A stretch of 64,000 nt of DNA from Tanypteryx hageni (Eukaryota; Arthropoda; Insecta; Odonata; Petaluridae): assembly GCA_028673005.1 (NCBI GenBank), contig CM054116.1, positions 98,310,207 to 98,374,206 of the forward strand, read 5' to 3'. The translations under genes were made by a program, and so were the position numbers. Positions within the stretch are counted from its first letter, which is position 1, and each line of letters opens with the position of its first letter. The notes below the pieces were generated by a model. That model was not told the DNA's origin, made no database searches, and was given only the letters and a program-made list of their open reading frames with translations. Below are positions 1 to 12,600 of the stretch, piece after piece.

Positions 1-3000
1 CGGGAATGCGTCAATTTGTCTCAAAAATGTCCAAAGCATTAAAGGAGGAAATTTCATTTCATTACAGATTTAATAAAAGAAACTTGATATTATAAGAAAC
101 ATTGAATGACGATAAGATAAATTGGATTTGTGCCTTTAAAATATTTTTATTTAATTCCTTTCTCCGTAAAAAAGACGATAATCGACACAATTTAAGAATT
201 ATCTAACATTTATAGCGGATTATTGAAATGACGATGAAATAAATCGTTAAGGATTTGAAGATTTTTTTGCAAAAAAGAATTAAGAAATCTTGCTATACTA
301 TGTTAAATATCTTCGGAAAGTATTATATATATTGATTCCAAACAAATGGTAATTTGTAAATGAAAAATCGAACTCATTTTCTAAGGCTGTTTCCACGAAG
401 CGTTAATTTTTTCTTTAAAATACGCTACCATATTTTTACACAAATTCCTTTTTTCCTCTGCTTATGCATATTTTCGTAGGATGGCCTCAGATCTAATCGG
501 ATCCAAGCCCCTCACCGCCTTTCTTCGCCCCCTACCGCCCCCTCCTACCATCTTTCTCAGCCTTCACCGACCCCACTGCCCCCCCTCCCCCCCCCCCCAC
601 GTCCCCCCTTCCCCCACACTGCCGAGGATTAATCGAAATCGAATGGGCCGTTTTAGACTCATTAATTTTCATGAGTATTTTCATTTTATCTCACAAATAT
701 AACGCCCATAATTAAACTGTCTTTTATATTTACCAATTAATTAAAACTGAAGGCTTTAAAAATAGCACCTAAATTTATTAGAGTGCTTCTCTGTAGGGGA
801 ATTTACTTGCAGGAGGTCAGTAGGCACCAGTACTTGAATTGGTGTCAGCAGTAGCGAGGTATTGCTGGGAGGCCAGTAAAGGATAAAGGGAAGTCAGTCT
901 GAAACAGTCTGAAATGATTGTGGAGTGGAATAGCAGTTGTATATAATGGATTTGAAGAGAAATTGGTGGTGAAAGGCCAAGATTGTGGGAGAGGTGGGTG
1001 GAAGATCAGGTATGTGGTGAAAGGAGACGACGTGGGATGGCGACTGTGAAGAGGTTTAAGCATGAGAGGTGGGTAGAGCCTTCGCGACACGGGAATCATC
1101 TTAGTGAGAGCGAGATTTAAATGAGAAGTACTTTTGAATCTCAGTTAAGTCTATGCGTTAATATTCCATTCCTACCATTCTCCTCGCTTTCAAAATTTTG
1201 GCCAATTTTAAAAAACATATATTTAACCCAAATCCAATGATAACTTTCATGGAGTGATTTTCAAGAAAATGGGCATATCTATTAGACAGTCTGCCTTATT
1301 TTGGTATGAAATTAATGTCACATTTCAGCTTGTTGGGTTTTTTGTTAGCTTTATGTTTAGATGCAGTCGTACAATTTTGCTAAATAATAATAAATTAATT
1401 TACTGTGCCCGCAAAAGCGAATTTTTGAGATCTAAGATGAACTTAAAGTATTATTAATTGCCGAAATTCCTAAAAAAATTTAAGGAAATGAGAACTTCGT
1501 TGCACAGGCGAGGTATTTTTACGTTTATTTCATCTTTCACTTTAACATTCGAAATTTATTGCAAGCCATTGGAACGGACGAAAATGATGAATGATACCAG
1601 GAATGAAAAAGGAAAGGTCGGATAATGAGAAGGAAGGGATCAAAGGACGGAAGATGGATGTAAGAGGGGACTGTCTGACGAAAGGTTTGTGCGAGAGTGA
1701 ATGAGTTTTATAAAGGTACGGAAATTGTAAATTGAACTCTCCTCTCGTTTTTAATTGGCTCCCATCCGTCGAAATTAAATCGCTTCCTTTCACCCGGAAG
1801 AGGAGAGATTACGCGACAATAAATCCCTCCTTAGGTTTGTGAAGAACAGAACCTTAGATGTTCGCGAAATTCGGTTTTATGTAGTTTCACCTCCAAATTC
1901 CCGTTTATATTTTACTGGTTGTATTATCGATCAGTTACTATCGTTGCTGTTTTCAAATTCCGACAACTGTACAGCCTATAAAACTTCTTTATTCCCTTAT
2001 CTACCTCGCTCTAAAATGCCAACAGACTATTGAATTCCTGATACAGGAGCGAACATCTCATCGTAAAATACTTCTTCCCCCCTCCCCTACTTTTGGTAGT
2101 GCTTTGCATTGCTAACGAATTAACGCGAGGGACTCGTTCTAAAATCAGGTTGAGTTCGATATTTATTAGTTCTGCACTGAAGACTCAACCATTCGCATAA
2201 TCAAAGAACGCTTCTTTGATAACGCTACCGTCATTAAACTACACCGTGCTTCTGAAGAAAAAAATTCGAAGGCTTAGACGGGGGAGGGGGGGGCAGAAAG
2301 CATTCTAAAAATCACCATTTAAGGAGGAGCGCAGATGTAGGAAACGAAATCGATGCGGCAAACGGAGAGTACTTGCTAGAACGAGGTATAACTTTTGGTT
2401 GGCTTATTTTTAGGCTTTGACCAATGGAGGAAAATTTCACACTAAAAGGTGACATTTTAATTTTAGAAGAAATTCTTATCCCTTGAATACATTCATAGCG
2501 CTAAATTTTTCATCGTTCACTTTTCTCGGTGTAAGAGAAATTTAATACCGAAATTTCTGTCTTTTGCGTGATGATAAAAAAACTTGATGATCACGTTCAA
2601 TGTTAAAAGCGATGTAACTTCATGGCCTTTACGTATGAATTCCGTTACGTAATTTCCTATAATGAACTCTTTATGTAGCCTCTTATCCGTCACGCTGAAG
2701 GGCTTTCATCTTGTAATTCGACCGGCCTATTAAAAATATTTCCCACCTCTGTCTTTGGGATGTTGAAGCATCTCATGAATTAAAGACGATTAAATATGTT
2801 GCCGCTTCTTACACGCAAGAGGCGCTGTCGGCAAACTTCCCATTCCTCTCTATTTCTCTCTCTCTCTCTCTCGGATCAAGAGCCTGACCTGTAAAGCTGC
2901 GCGATTGACCGCCAGACTCGGCGGTATTTTGCGCAGCCCTAGCATCCAACGGTTGCCAGGATTTCTCCCAAATATTTCTAATTCATTGATAGATTCGTCC

Positions 3001-3829
3001 GTTTTAAGGCGTTATTAATTTATATAGTTATAATAAAATTATAAATGAATTACGTCCTCTCTATCCGCGGTTTTTGTTGTTTACAGCAAAAACTTCGTAC
3101 AATAAAATCAACCGTCAAGGCACATAAGTTTTTTAGTTGTGCCGTACATTTATTTATAGTTTATTCCATAAACATTATTGAAATGTTTCCATGTTAGATC
3201 GCTAACAAAAGCCCAGTAACCACTTTCCATAACTTGGGAATATTCTGCTTTCCTTTGATTTCCGAACAAATTCCTACTATGCAACGTCACTTTTTTCTCA
3301 CAAAACAGAAACTTCTCTCCTGTGTCGTTGAAACACAAGATGCATGAGCTGCAACTCAGCTATTAATATAATGTAGGTAATTTAACTCATTTAATTTATC
3401 AAATAAGAACTTTGATGTACTCAAAAGAAAAATAGTTTGAGTAAAATATCGCATACCTACGCTAATGAATTGGTTGGAGATAAGGAGTTTTTTAAAAAGT
3501 GCAAATAAACAGCCAGAAAGGTTGGCTAGAAACTTGCGATATGTATTTTCTCAAAATTATCCAATTTATAAAATGCTTTATAAATTATCCCAAGTGTATT
3601 TGTTGATAAAAATATTTTATTAATTTGTTTCATGGGCAAACAATGTGTTCTTTTGTAATTTTATTGATATTTATTCTTTTGAAAATATGTTTCATCTTGT
3701 GAGCCAGGAACAAAACCTCAATTTCCCATATGCTCATAGTTTTGGTATCTGCAGTTTTGGCATTCCTCTCTGATAGTAAAGGACTACTGTATTTCATACA
3801 ATATGAATAGTTATCCTTGTGTTAACAGC
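1..3829. other. Intergenic, no gene recognised
   Basis: AT-rich sequence with only short unrelated open frames, none with a recognisable domain. It holds a poly-C tract near 577-600 and a CT microsatellite near 2848-2872. I see no exon with splice sites and a known protein signature. Confidence 0.5.
2848..2872. repeat. (CT)n microsatellite
   Basis: A run of about a dozen TC/CT dinucleotides, seen directly, followed by a GC-richer stretch to about 2960 with no recognised content. Confidence 0.8.
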
Positions 3830-4262
3830 ATGTGAGCCCTTTGAAGTTTATCAATGCATATGTGCACACACATACTAAGAACCTAGTGGAGCACTATTTA
3901 TGGAGTAATGCCTTGTATGGAGCAAAAACGTTGATCCTTAGGAAAAATGATATACAATACTTTAAAAGCAAGGAAATGTGGGTATGGAGAAGAACACCGA
4001 TGATAAAAAGGATGAATTGAATAAATATCGAGGAAGTATTAAGAAGATTATGAAAGAAAAGGTGAATAATACAAATGATAAGAAAGAGGAAGGAGAACTT
4101 GATCTAACATTCCATGAGGAGAGATTCCATGATTAAAGATGGGATTGAAGAAAATCTTTCATACAAAAAATAATTATGAAGGAAAAGGTTTCAGCTGATA
4201 GAGAGAGAAAGAGGGTTGCCAAGAATTGAAGAAGAATGCAGAGAGTAGGGTTATGTGGAGAA
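3830..4262 (+). mobile_element. LINE fragment, C-terminal end of reverse-transcriptase ORF (decayed)
   Basis: The plus-strand frame reads LVEHYLWSNALYGAKTLILR, then EMWVWRR and, after stops, EEVLRRL and further basic stretches. This is the familiar tail downstream of the reverse transcriptase in insect non-LTR retrotransposons, whose usual form is a cysteine- or valine-rich stretch, then WSVALYGAETW, EMWLWRRM and NEEVL. The frame is broken by several stops after about 4018 and no upstream RT domain is present, so it is a 5'-truncated dead copy. The exact clade (RTE- or jockey-like) cannot be decided from this fragment. Confidence 0.7.
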
Positions 4263-4546
4263 GCCAATCTTACAATCATGGAATATATGAGTAATAATTT
4301 AGTTTGGAAGCCCCTTAAATCAGAGATCCTTGGTGTACACCTTTTTCACCTTATGAAAAATCCATGGCCTAGTTCTTAAATTAACCATTTACATGGCCAA
4401 AAAATCAGAGAATGTTCATTCACTCTTTAAGGTGAAAATTAACTAAAATGTTTTGTATATATCTTCCTCAATCAACAAGTTTTGTAAGTTTTTGCAGAAA
4501 ATATATTCCCAACCCAGATCATATGCCCTTGCTCAAATGTGATGTA

Positions 4547-5515
4547 CGAGGGATGTTCAAATTTGATTTGGACTATATTTTGTGAAAAATCGTATGGTTG
4601 ACACAGTTTCTTAATACTGCATGTGCATTCTTGGTATGATATAGGCTCTATGAAACAGCAGTTGTTTGATTTCTGTCAGTCAGTCAGAAACAAGATGGCA
4701 GCTATACATGTCTCTAGTTCAGTTGAACAATGCATCATCATTAAATTTCTTTCTAAGAAAAGAGAGAAATTGCCTAAAGTTCATTCTTCATAAGCACATT
4801 ATGAGGAATCTTGCATGTCATGATCTTTGGTATTTGAATGATGTAAGTCAATCAAGGAGGATTGCGAACATGTGAGGAGCCAATGGCTCAAATCAAGACC
4901 AGCAGCTGCCGTCAATGATGTGGCAATCATGCAGGTTGATGAGCTTATACGGAGTAATTAATGAATATTGGTAAGCTAATTAGCAACATAACTTCACATC
5001 AGTGCTGCTGGTGTTACTATCATATTCCATAACAACCTGGGATTCAGTAAAGTCAGTGCATGATGGGTACCCAAACAGTTGTTGCCAGAAGAAAAAAAAT
5101 GCAAGTTCAAATTTCAGCAATTATGAATCAACAATTTCAGAGGGAAGAGGATAACTTTTTTAATAGAATTTTAACCATCGATGAGACATGGGTTCACCAA
5201 TAGTATGGGGTTGGACACTCTTCCCCATCCTTCTTTGAACCCTGATTTGTAACCCTGTGACTTGAATGTTTGCCCTGGTATGTTGGAAGCAAGAAATTCA
5301 AGTTTAATGAGGAAGTAAAAATTCAATCCTGAAAAGTTGTCTTCATCAACCAGAGGATTCATTTAAAACTGGCATAAGAAATTATCTGGAATTCTGGAGC
5401 AAATGTATTCTGAAGGAGAGAGAGTATCTTGGGAAGTGACTGAAATATAACTTTGCTGTGTCAGCTATGCCATTTTTCACAAAACACTGTCCAGGTCAAA
5501 TTTGAACACCCCTCG
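4547..5515 (+). mobile_element. Inactivated mariner-family transposon (about 970 bp)
   Basis: Near-perfect terminal inverted repeats, CGAGGGATGTTCAAATTTG at the left and its imperfect complement ending CACCCCTCG at the right, are flanked by TA on both sides (4545-4546 and 5516-5517), as expected for Tc1/mariner insertion. Inside, broken frames give mariner transposase landmarks in order: NLGFSKVSA, then a stop, then WVPKQL near 5035-5080, and ILTIDETWVHQ near 5170-5202 carrying the first catalytic aspartate region. Multiple stops, frameshifts and a shorter length than full-size mariners (about 1.3 kb) show it is dead and internally deleted. Confidence 0.88.
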
Positions 5516-5517
5516 TA

Positions 5518-6484
5518 TAACTAAGCATTAAATAAATATTATAAATTCATTTTTTCTGAAAATGGTATAAATTCAATGTAGCACTTATTTGAGCATAGGA
5601 AATCTCTGCAGGTGATTAATTAGTTATTTACTGTACTTAAAACACAAGAAATTTAATTGAAAGTTCATTTATTTCAACATTATAAAAAATATTATTAGTG
5701 ACTAATCACTGGACATATTCATTTGGAAAACTTTTCCCAGGAATTTGTTTTCTTACATTTAATACAATAAAATTAATTTATTACAACTGTTTCTTTCATA
5801 CAAATATAAATTTAAAATTATTGATAATGTAATATGCATTACTTTACTCTCCAGGCTATTCATGGAGGCCATTTACTCTGTCATTTAACTTTTAAAATAT
5901 TATGGCATCCATGAATAGCCCAAAGACATATTCTTCAAATACATGGTTCACTACCAACTTAAAATAGTCATTTAAATAAAAAATAGATATCTCTCAAACA
6001 CAGTAAACAATGGAAAATAGATGATGTGATGACATGTTGGCAATGCAAATGGAAAATTATTGTAGAAATCACAATATAAATATGATTAAAGAATATTGTA
6101 ATCCTCCTTAATCATTATGAGTTAAATAATTACATTAACTACTCACACTATTTACATGTAATTAACAGTGACAGATTTGAATTACATTGATTGAATTAAA
6201 GTGTAAAACTGCCTGAGATCTTTGGAATTTATGAAAAGTCAAAATAAGCAGTTCCTATCAAAAAATTTTCAAATCTCATATCATTATATAAATTTAAATA
6301 AAAAACAAAGAGTACAGAATGTTAAATCATTGCAGATTCTTTGAATTGACTAAAACCATTGAAATTGAACTATAAAATAACCTAGTCACAAAATTGGAAA
6401 TCTTACAGCTGTACTTAATCACTGAAGAAGATATTTGGTTAAATTAGGTTCAGTCAAATTAGAGTTTTTACAGAGGAAATTCTC
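5518..6484. other. 3' flank of the protease homologue, with an inverted repeat
   Basis: AT-rich non-coding sequence downstream (minus-strand sense) of the protease homologue. A 17-bp inverted repeat with one mismatch (GGCTATTCATGGAGGCC near 5853-5869 against its complement near 5905-5921) could form a hairpin. A minus-strand AATAAA hexamer at about 5777-5782 is a possible polyadenylation signal, about 700 bases past the stop codon; this is weak evidence. Confidence 0.4.
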
Positions 6485-6646
6485 TTATGGATGGCTGGTA
6501 ACTTGTCTTATCCAGTCGAGGTAATTTGCAACTTTAACGTAAACTCCTGGAACACCATGCTGTCCACATCCAATGCCCCAAGACACTACTCCAACCAGCT
6601 GCCAAGATCCAGCATGTTCACATACCATTGGACCACCTCCATCGCC
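6485..6646 (-). CDS. Protease homologue, exon 12 (dead active site and C-terminus)
   Basis: Encodes residues 1188-1240 and the TAA stop at 6485-6487. It opens with GDGGGPMVC, where active S1 proteases have GDSGGP, followed by the conserved VVSWGIGCG and PGVYVKV strands and the C-terminal helix ending in TSHP. The acceptor AG lies at 6647-6648 (plus-strand CT). Confidence 0.95.
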   Translation of the reverse strand, partial: GDGGGPMVCEHAGSWQLVGVVSWGIGCGQHGVPGVYVKVANYLDWIRQVTSHP

Positions 6647-9600
6647 CTAAAAAAGAAAGAAGAAGTTATAGTAACTCAAATTTCAAACAAGTAAACATTA
6701 TACTAAAATAATAAACAGTTTTAAAATGATAAAATCATCACAAAAGAAGCCATATCAGAATTTTAATAATAAATATGAAAAACTTAGACTAACCTTGCAG
6801 GCATCTTTTCCTTCCTCTCCTCCAGCGCAAACAAAACCTTGGTGAAGTTTGAATTCATATCCCAAGCGTGTTTGCTGGAGCTGTGACTGGCAAGTGTGTT
6901 GTGGTACAATAGGTACTTCTACTTCCTATTGGAAAAAAGTCAAATTTTGAATTAAATTTGTTTTATGTAAAGAAATATTGCTATTCTACCTGTGAGTATA
7001 GTTGATATTCTTATTATTCAATAAGAATTTAATGGGATTGATATTTTTATTAGATAAGCAGCATTAAATTAATAGTCCATAATGTACATCTGATTTTATT
7101 TGAATAAAAAAATACATATCCTGCTAAACAGTTATATTCATTCATATGTAAGTAAAATTAAATTTTTGAAATCTCCCATGATACTATTTACTGTTGTTAT
7201 CTATAATTAATCTTGTTTATATATTGTACTGATATATGGCAAACAATTATATAAATTCAACAAATGTTTTTATTGAGAATTTCAACTTCTTCAATATAGC
7301 ATTATTATTGTGTTTTGGGTTTCCAATAAATCTATAAACATATATCCTTCATGAAATTTACCTTGAGAATGTTCTGGTACTTTCCAAAATCTCCAAATGC
7401 ATCCTTGCCCCATCCAGTTGTCCAACAACGAGAACCACTGTAATCTCGGTAATTATCAGGCATACAGGCAGGGCTGATGTGTGGGCTGTAAAAGAAATGA
7501 AAGATTCATTTGCCTATAAAAAATATCCTTTATAATATTTTAAAGTGACAACTATTTTAAATAATAAGTTGATTTAAACTTTAAACTGTTCATAAATTGT
7601 CAGATGAAATGCCATGTTATTTCTTACTGAAAATTTATTAATGCTCATGGTATAAATGATTATGCATAAGTTGAGTCTGACCAACCTTCGCCTAAAATCC
7701 ACAGGTCTCTGCATTCGTAAAATGGCAAGATCATTGTAGAGTGTACCGGCATAAAACTCGGGATGAACTGTGAGACGAGTCACGTCACTTTCTTCATGGG
7801 GATAGAACTCAACATCATGATTGACATCCCATTCTCCTAAACGTACTCTGAGATCATGAGGTCCATATCTGGAAATAAATGAGGAGATTATAACTTCCAT
7901 ACGAGAGGCATTTTGTGTGCATAACACAGGTAAATTATACATTTTAGAAATTTCTTGCACAAGTTAGCATCATTAAAAGGCTAATTCCATTTCCTTGGCT
8001 TACCCTTTAACACAGTGAGCAGCAGTCAACACATGGTAGGCATCAATTAGAGTTCCTCCACATACATAAACACTTTCCTGGACATCTTTCTTCAGAATGG
8101 CTGCCTGCCAGGGATATTCACCTGAATCACAAAACAGAAACAAATCAGTATCATGGTAAAGATTAAAAGCCAAATTCATGTCTCACCTTTCATTAGAGCT
8201 GTGAACTTTGTATTTCCACTCACCAAATTCGGAATCACCATCAACGTAGACAGGGTTCTTGATGCGTCCATTGATTCCTTGAGCATTTCGCTTTCCGCAC
8301 TGTCCCAGCCTTCCTCCATTGATACCAATGCCATTGATGCCTCCTCCATTGATCCCACCATTGATACTGCCTCCATTGATTCCACCAGCAAAACCACCTC
8401 CATTGATCCCACCATTGACACTGCCTCCGTTGATTCCACCAGCGAAACCACCTCCATTGATTCCACCATTGATACTGCCTCCGTTGATTCCACCATTGCT
8501 ACTGCCTCCATTGAATCCACCATTGATTCCACTATTGATACTGCCTCCATTGAATCCACCATTGACTCCACTGGGGAAACTACCTCCATTTATTCCACCA
8601 GGGAAACCACCTCCGTTTATTCCACCAGGGAAACTACCTCCGTTTATTCCACCAGGGAAACCACCTCCGTTTATTCCGCCAGGGAAACCACCTCCATTGA
8701 CTCCAGCGCCATTAATACCAACACCATTTGGCCCTATTCCATTAATTCCAATACCAGCACTTCCAACCGGCCTTCGGCAGCATACTTGGTTTGCAGCACA
8801 GCGACCGCTTGCTCCGGGGAATTGTCCAAAGTAACTAGCTTGTCTCTGATGGAAATATTTTAGGAGATAAAAAAATGAAGAATTAGGCACTTGACATAAA
8901 AAATCTGCCCATCACCTGACCAATAAACTTACCCATTTACAATAAAGTGAGTATAAAACTGATTGTATTATTATTCTAAAGATAGGAAAGAAGGTTATTA
9001 GCAATATATAAAAGGAATGTGGATGTTTTAAATTTCTTGTTGTGATAATAGACAAAAATGCAATGGGTTTAAAGCTTCATTAAAGTGAGATGCCAAATGA
9101 TGCTAGTTTATCGTGATAATTTCTCCCTTATCGTCAACTTGATTCATCTTTTCATTATTTTGTATATTTTACATTAAAGAATTACAAAAGCAGAACGATG
9201 TTTTTCTCCTTCAGTACTCAATATGTTTGCATGGAAATGTCTGTTTGGAAAAGTACTCATGTTCTCATACTTTACATAGATGTGAACAAGAACAAATTTA
9301 TTTTTAAAAAATATGTTCATAGGCATTCTTGAATATATTATTTGAATAGAGAAAAATGATTGATTTCTAGCAGAAATCATGTAAGATGTGTTTGGTGTTA
9401 CAGCAACATTATAAACAAAGATATGTACTGTAGTAGTCATTGTTTACTGCTGTTGCAATCAATCACTCTATCAAAATTTTGTATATACAAAGCAATGCTT
9501 TGATTCAAGTCATATAAGTGATGTTTTCTGAGCTATATTAAAAGTACTCATTTTAGTTTATATTTTGCATGAACTCCATTAAGTGATTGACATATTGGCC

Positions 9601-12600
9601 AATGAAGAAATAGACTCAAGCAAAGAAGTTTGACATGCACTTAAATATAGATTTTTATGAAAGTAATTATTTGAAATTGGTAGATACAATAATGAAGGAA
9701 GAAACCTTCCCCAAAGAGAAAACAAATATTGAATGGAAATATTTGCAACATTTAAAGCCCAAAGTACCCAGATCCCACTCAAGGTAAATCCACAGTTGAT
9801 AGGTCTTTTGTACAGGAGAAAATAGTCATTAATTACCTTGTCAATTCCAATTGTCAGGTTATGTCCAGTCACATCCCTTACCTTGTCTGCATTCAACAGG
9901 AGATATCACTTTGTGGTCCATTGTTGCTTCATGGTAAATGCAATATGTCCTCAGTCATGTTGTTGCAGCTCATCACTTCAAGTCAGCATTTAAAAAACTT
10001 TTTTGATACAAATCATGCATGAAACATTAAGGTGTATTGGTAATGTATTTTATGTAACTTAATGCCATACCTATTTTTTATTCAGAAGTATTAATTAGAT
10101 GACTTTAATATAAGATTAAACTAAAACACAAAAATGTTGGTCTATTCTCCCCCCTTGAGAATCCTGGTTTGACTGAACTTAAATGCTTAATGTAAATTAA
10201 TAAAATGACAAAATGGACTTGTACTTTATGTGATGAAATTAACACTATTTTCTAAGACTAAATTGTGTAAGCGCTTAGGGTGTTGTATAATAAAAGACAA
10301 TGATGTCATATTATCAAAATATGTGCCCAACAAAATTATCACAGTATTGAATAAACTTGTTAAATACATGATTATGAGCATTTTACCATTAATGATTATG
10401 GTTATTTTGAGACTCATTCCAGAGTAATAAAATTTTTTGTAAACTTGTCAAGTCTTCATTCAATTTTGTTAATGAGTAAGAATAATTTTACTGAATCTCA
10501 TCTGTTATAAACTGTAAGTTATTATCCTTCATTACTCAATATTTTAGATAGCTGTAATAGTCATAAAACAATTGAGGTTATTTCTACTGTACAAACAAAG
10601 GTTTTTCACTATGAATGGATTGAAAATCTGGTTCAATTTAAATTAAGTTACTTATAATACTTATATCATAGCATCTTCAAAATAAATTATTATCTTAACT
10701 CATATAAAATATTTTACGTGATCTCCATTGCTCACCCCAGCTTCAGCAAAACTCAGATCATCATCCAGTTCACTGATTTCTCTCCTCACTCTGTCACTCC
10801 TATCTTTGGGAAATTTTAGTCCTGTGCTCTTGGTGTAGATTGCAGAGCTCACATCTGATTTTTGAACTTTTAAGTCCTTGCTATTCCTGTAGTATTCATC
10901 ATCTTCATAGGGGTAAATATCATCATTATAGCCACCTCCATAGTTATAATGAGGAGAATATCCCGGTCCTTCTTCATAATCTCCATCATAGTATCCAGGA
11001 GGGTATTTGTGAACATGATGATGTGAGTGGTGGTGGTTGGCAGGGGAATATGGGGCAAACTGAGGTGGATAAGAGGGAGGAGGAGGAGGTGGATAGTAGG
11101 AAGGTCTCTGAGGATATCCATAACCTCCATAACCCCCGTACCCTCCAAACCCTCCCAACCCTCCTTGGACAAAACCCTTCAATTTATTAATGAGTCCAGG
11201 GTTTGGAGTTACATGAAGGTTCACCAAGGGTTTGATAACTTTTTCCCCCAAGGTATCTTCTGAGACTTGAATGGAGACCAGAGGGCTAACACTTATAGGA
11301 CCAAGGTTCAGACCGCCAGTTGGCAGAGCTCCTGGATATGGATTGACTGCAGGGTTACCTCCCCCAAATGGGTTCAGAGGGTAGCCAGCACCCGTGTAAG
11401 GTAAGCCAAATGATACACCAAATGTTGGCTTGAATCTTGTACCGAATTTGTCTCCGAGGCCGAACAGCCGCTGTGGCCGCCAGAAAGAATGGGGCAGAGT
11501 TTGGGGTTACATTCATGTTCACATTTTGATATTGATAATTATTAAAATGTTTTTGCAAGACATTATGCCCCTTTCAATTCATCTAATTATATCATGATTC
11601 AAAATTAATGTCATCAAACTGAATGGGAAATGGAATGTGAATTGGAAAATGCTTTTAAATTGTTTAATTATTTTTAAACTAATACTGATTTAGTTACCAT
11701 TTAAATTCAGCAAAAATCGACATTTTTATCCATCATAATGATTAAGAGAAAAGATCTACATGTGATGAGTGAAGTGTGAATCTAAAAAAAAACCAAAAAG
11801 CACTGTTGTCCTGTATTTGAAAATGTTTTTACTTGTATATTATGCCTACATAAAATTCTAAAGCAATGTAGAGCTTATGTAGAAGACTCAGTGTCAAAAT
11901 ATATTCTATAAGGAAATAATAAACCCTGACCAGTGATAACCATATCTAATAAAGTTATATTAGAAGGAAGAAGTTATAATATATATTCACATGATCAAGG
12001 GGATAGAATTTAGTAAAAAGATAATCCTTCCATATACTAACATCAGAAATTAATTAAATTAGTTTATGCGAAAATTTAACATTCTAGTTTATTTAAACAA
12101 ATTGCTCCTAAATAAGAAAATTAATCTCAACCAAAGTTTAACATTCAGCACTTGGAATATTTGAAAAAAAATATTTAAGGAATTTAAATTTATAGTTAAT
12201 TAAAGCAAATATGAGAAAAACCTTACATGGCTAGTCCCTCTAAAATCATCGGTACACATTTCAATATCTACACTTAAAATTTTGCTTCTTCAATCCAAAT
12301 TTCTATTTCCAAGTAGAAGAATCGGAATCCTCACCACACCAGTCAGAAAATTTTTAAGCCAAGACCTAATTTTCATTCATTCATTCCATTTCCGATTAAG
12401 AAGTTAAGACTTAAAATTCCACCATTTTTTCCGTGCTATTAGGCATTTTATGATACAAATCTGGGATAATTTTAGTATTTCCTGTACTTTTAAAATCTAT
12501 TTTCCATATATATTACAACTACGCAAAATGAATTACATTATCTGTCATGATCGATAAAATAATATTACAACTGGTTTTTAATTGAAAATTAGCCCCATAA

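Noticed and set aside
8153..8863. Long open frames on the plus strand (236 and 171 codons) and a second minus frame (137 codons) across the GGINGG exon
   Set aside because: They are frame shadows of the repetitive exon. Only the minus frame joins in phase with both neighbouring exons and carries the cysteine and linker motifs.
9579..9896. Extra exon of the protease homologue in the 1.9-kb intron
   Set aside because: Exons 6 and 7 already join in phase, and the open frame shows no cysteine pattern or low-complexity style matching the protein.
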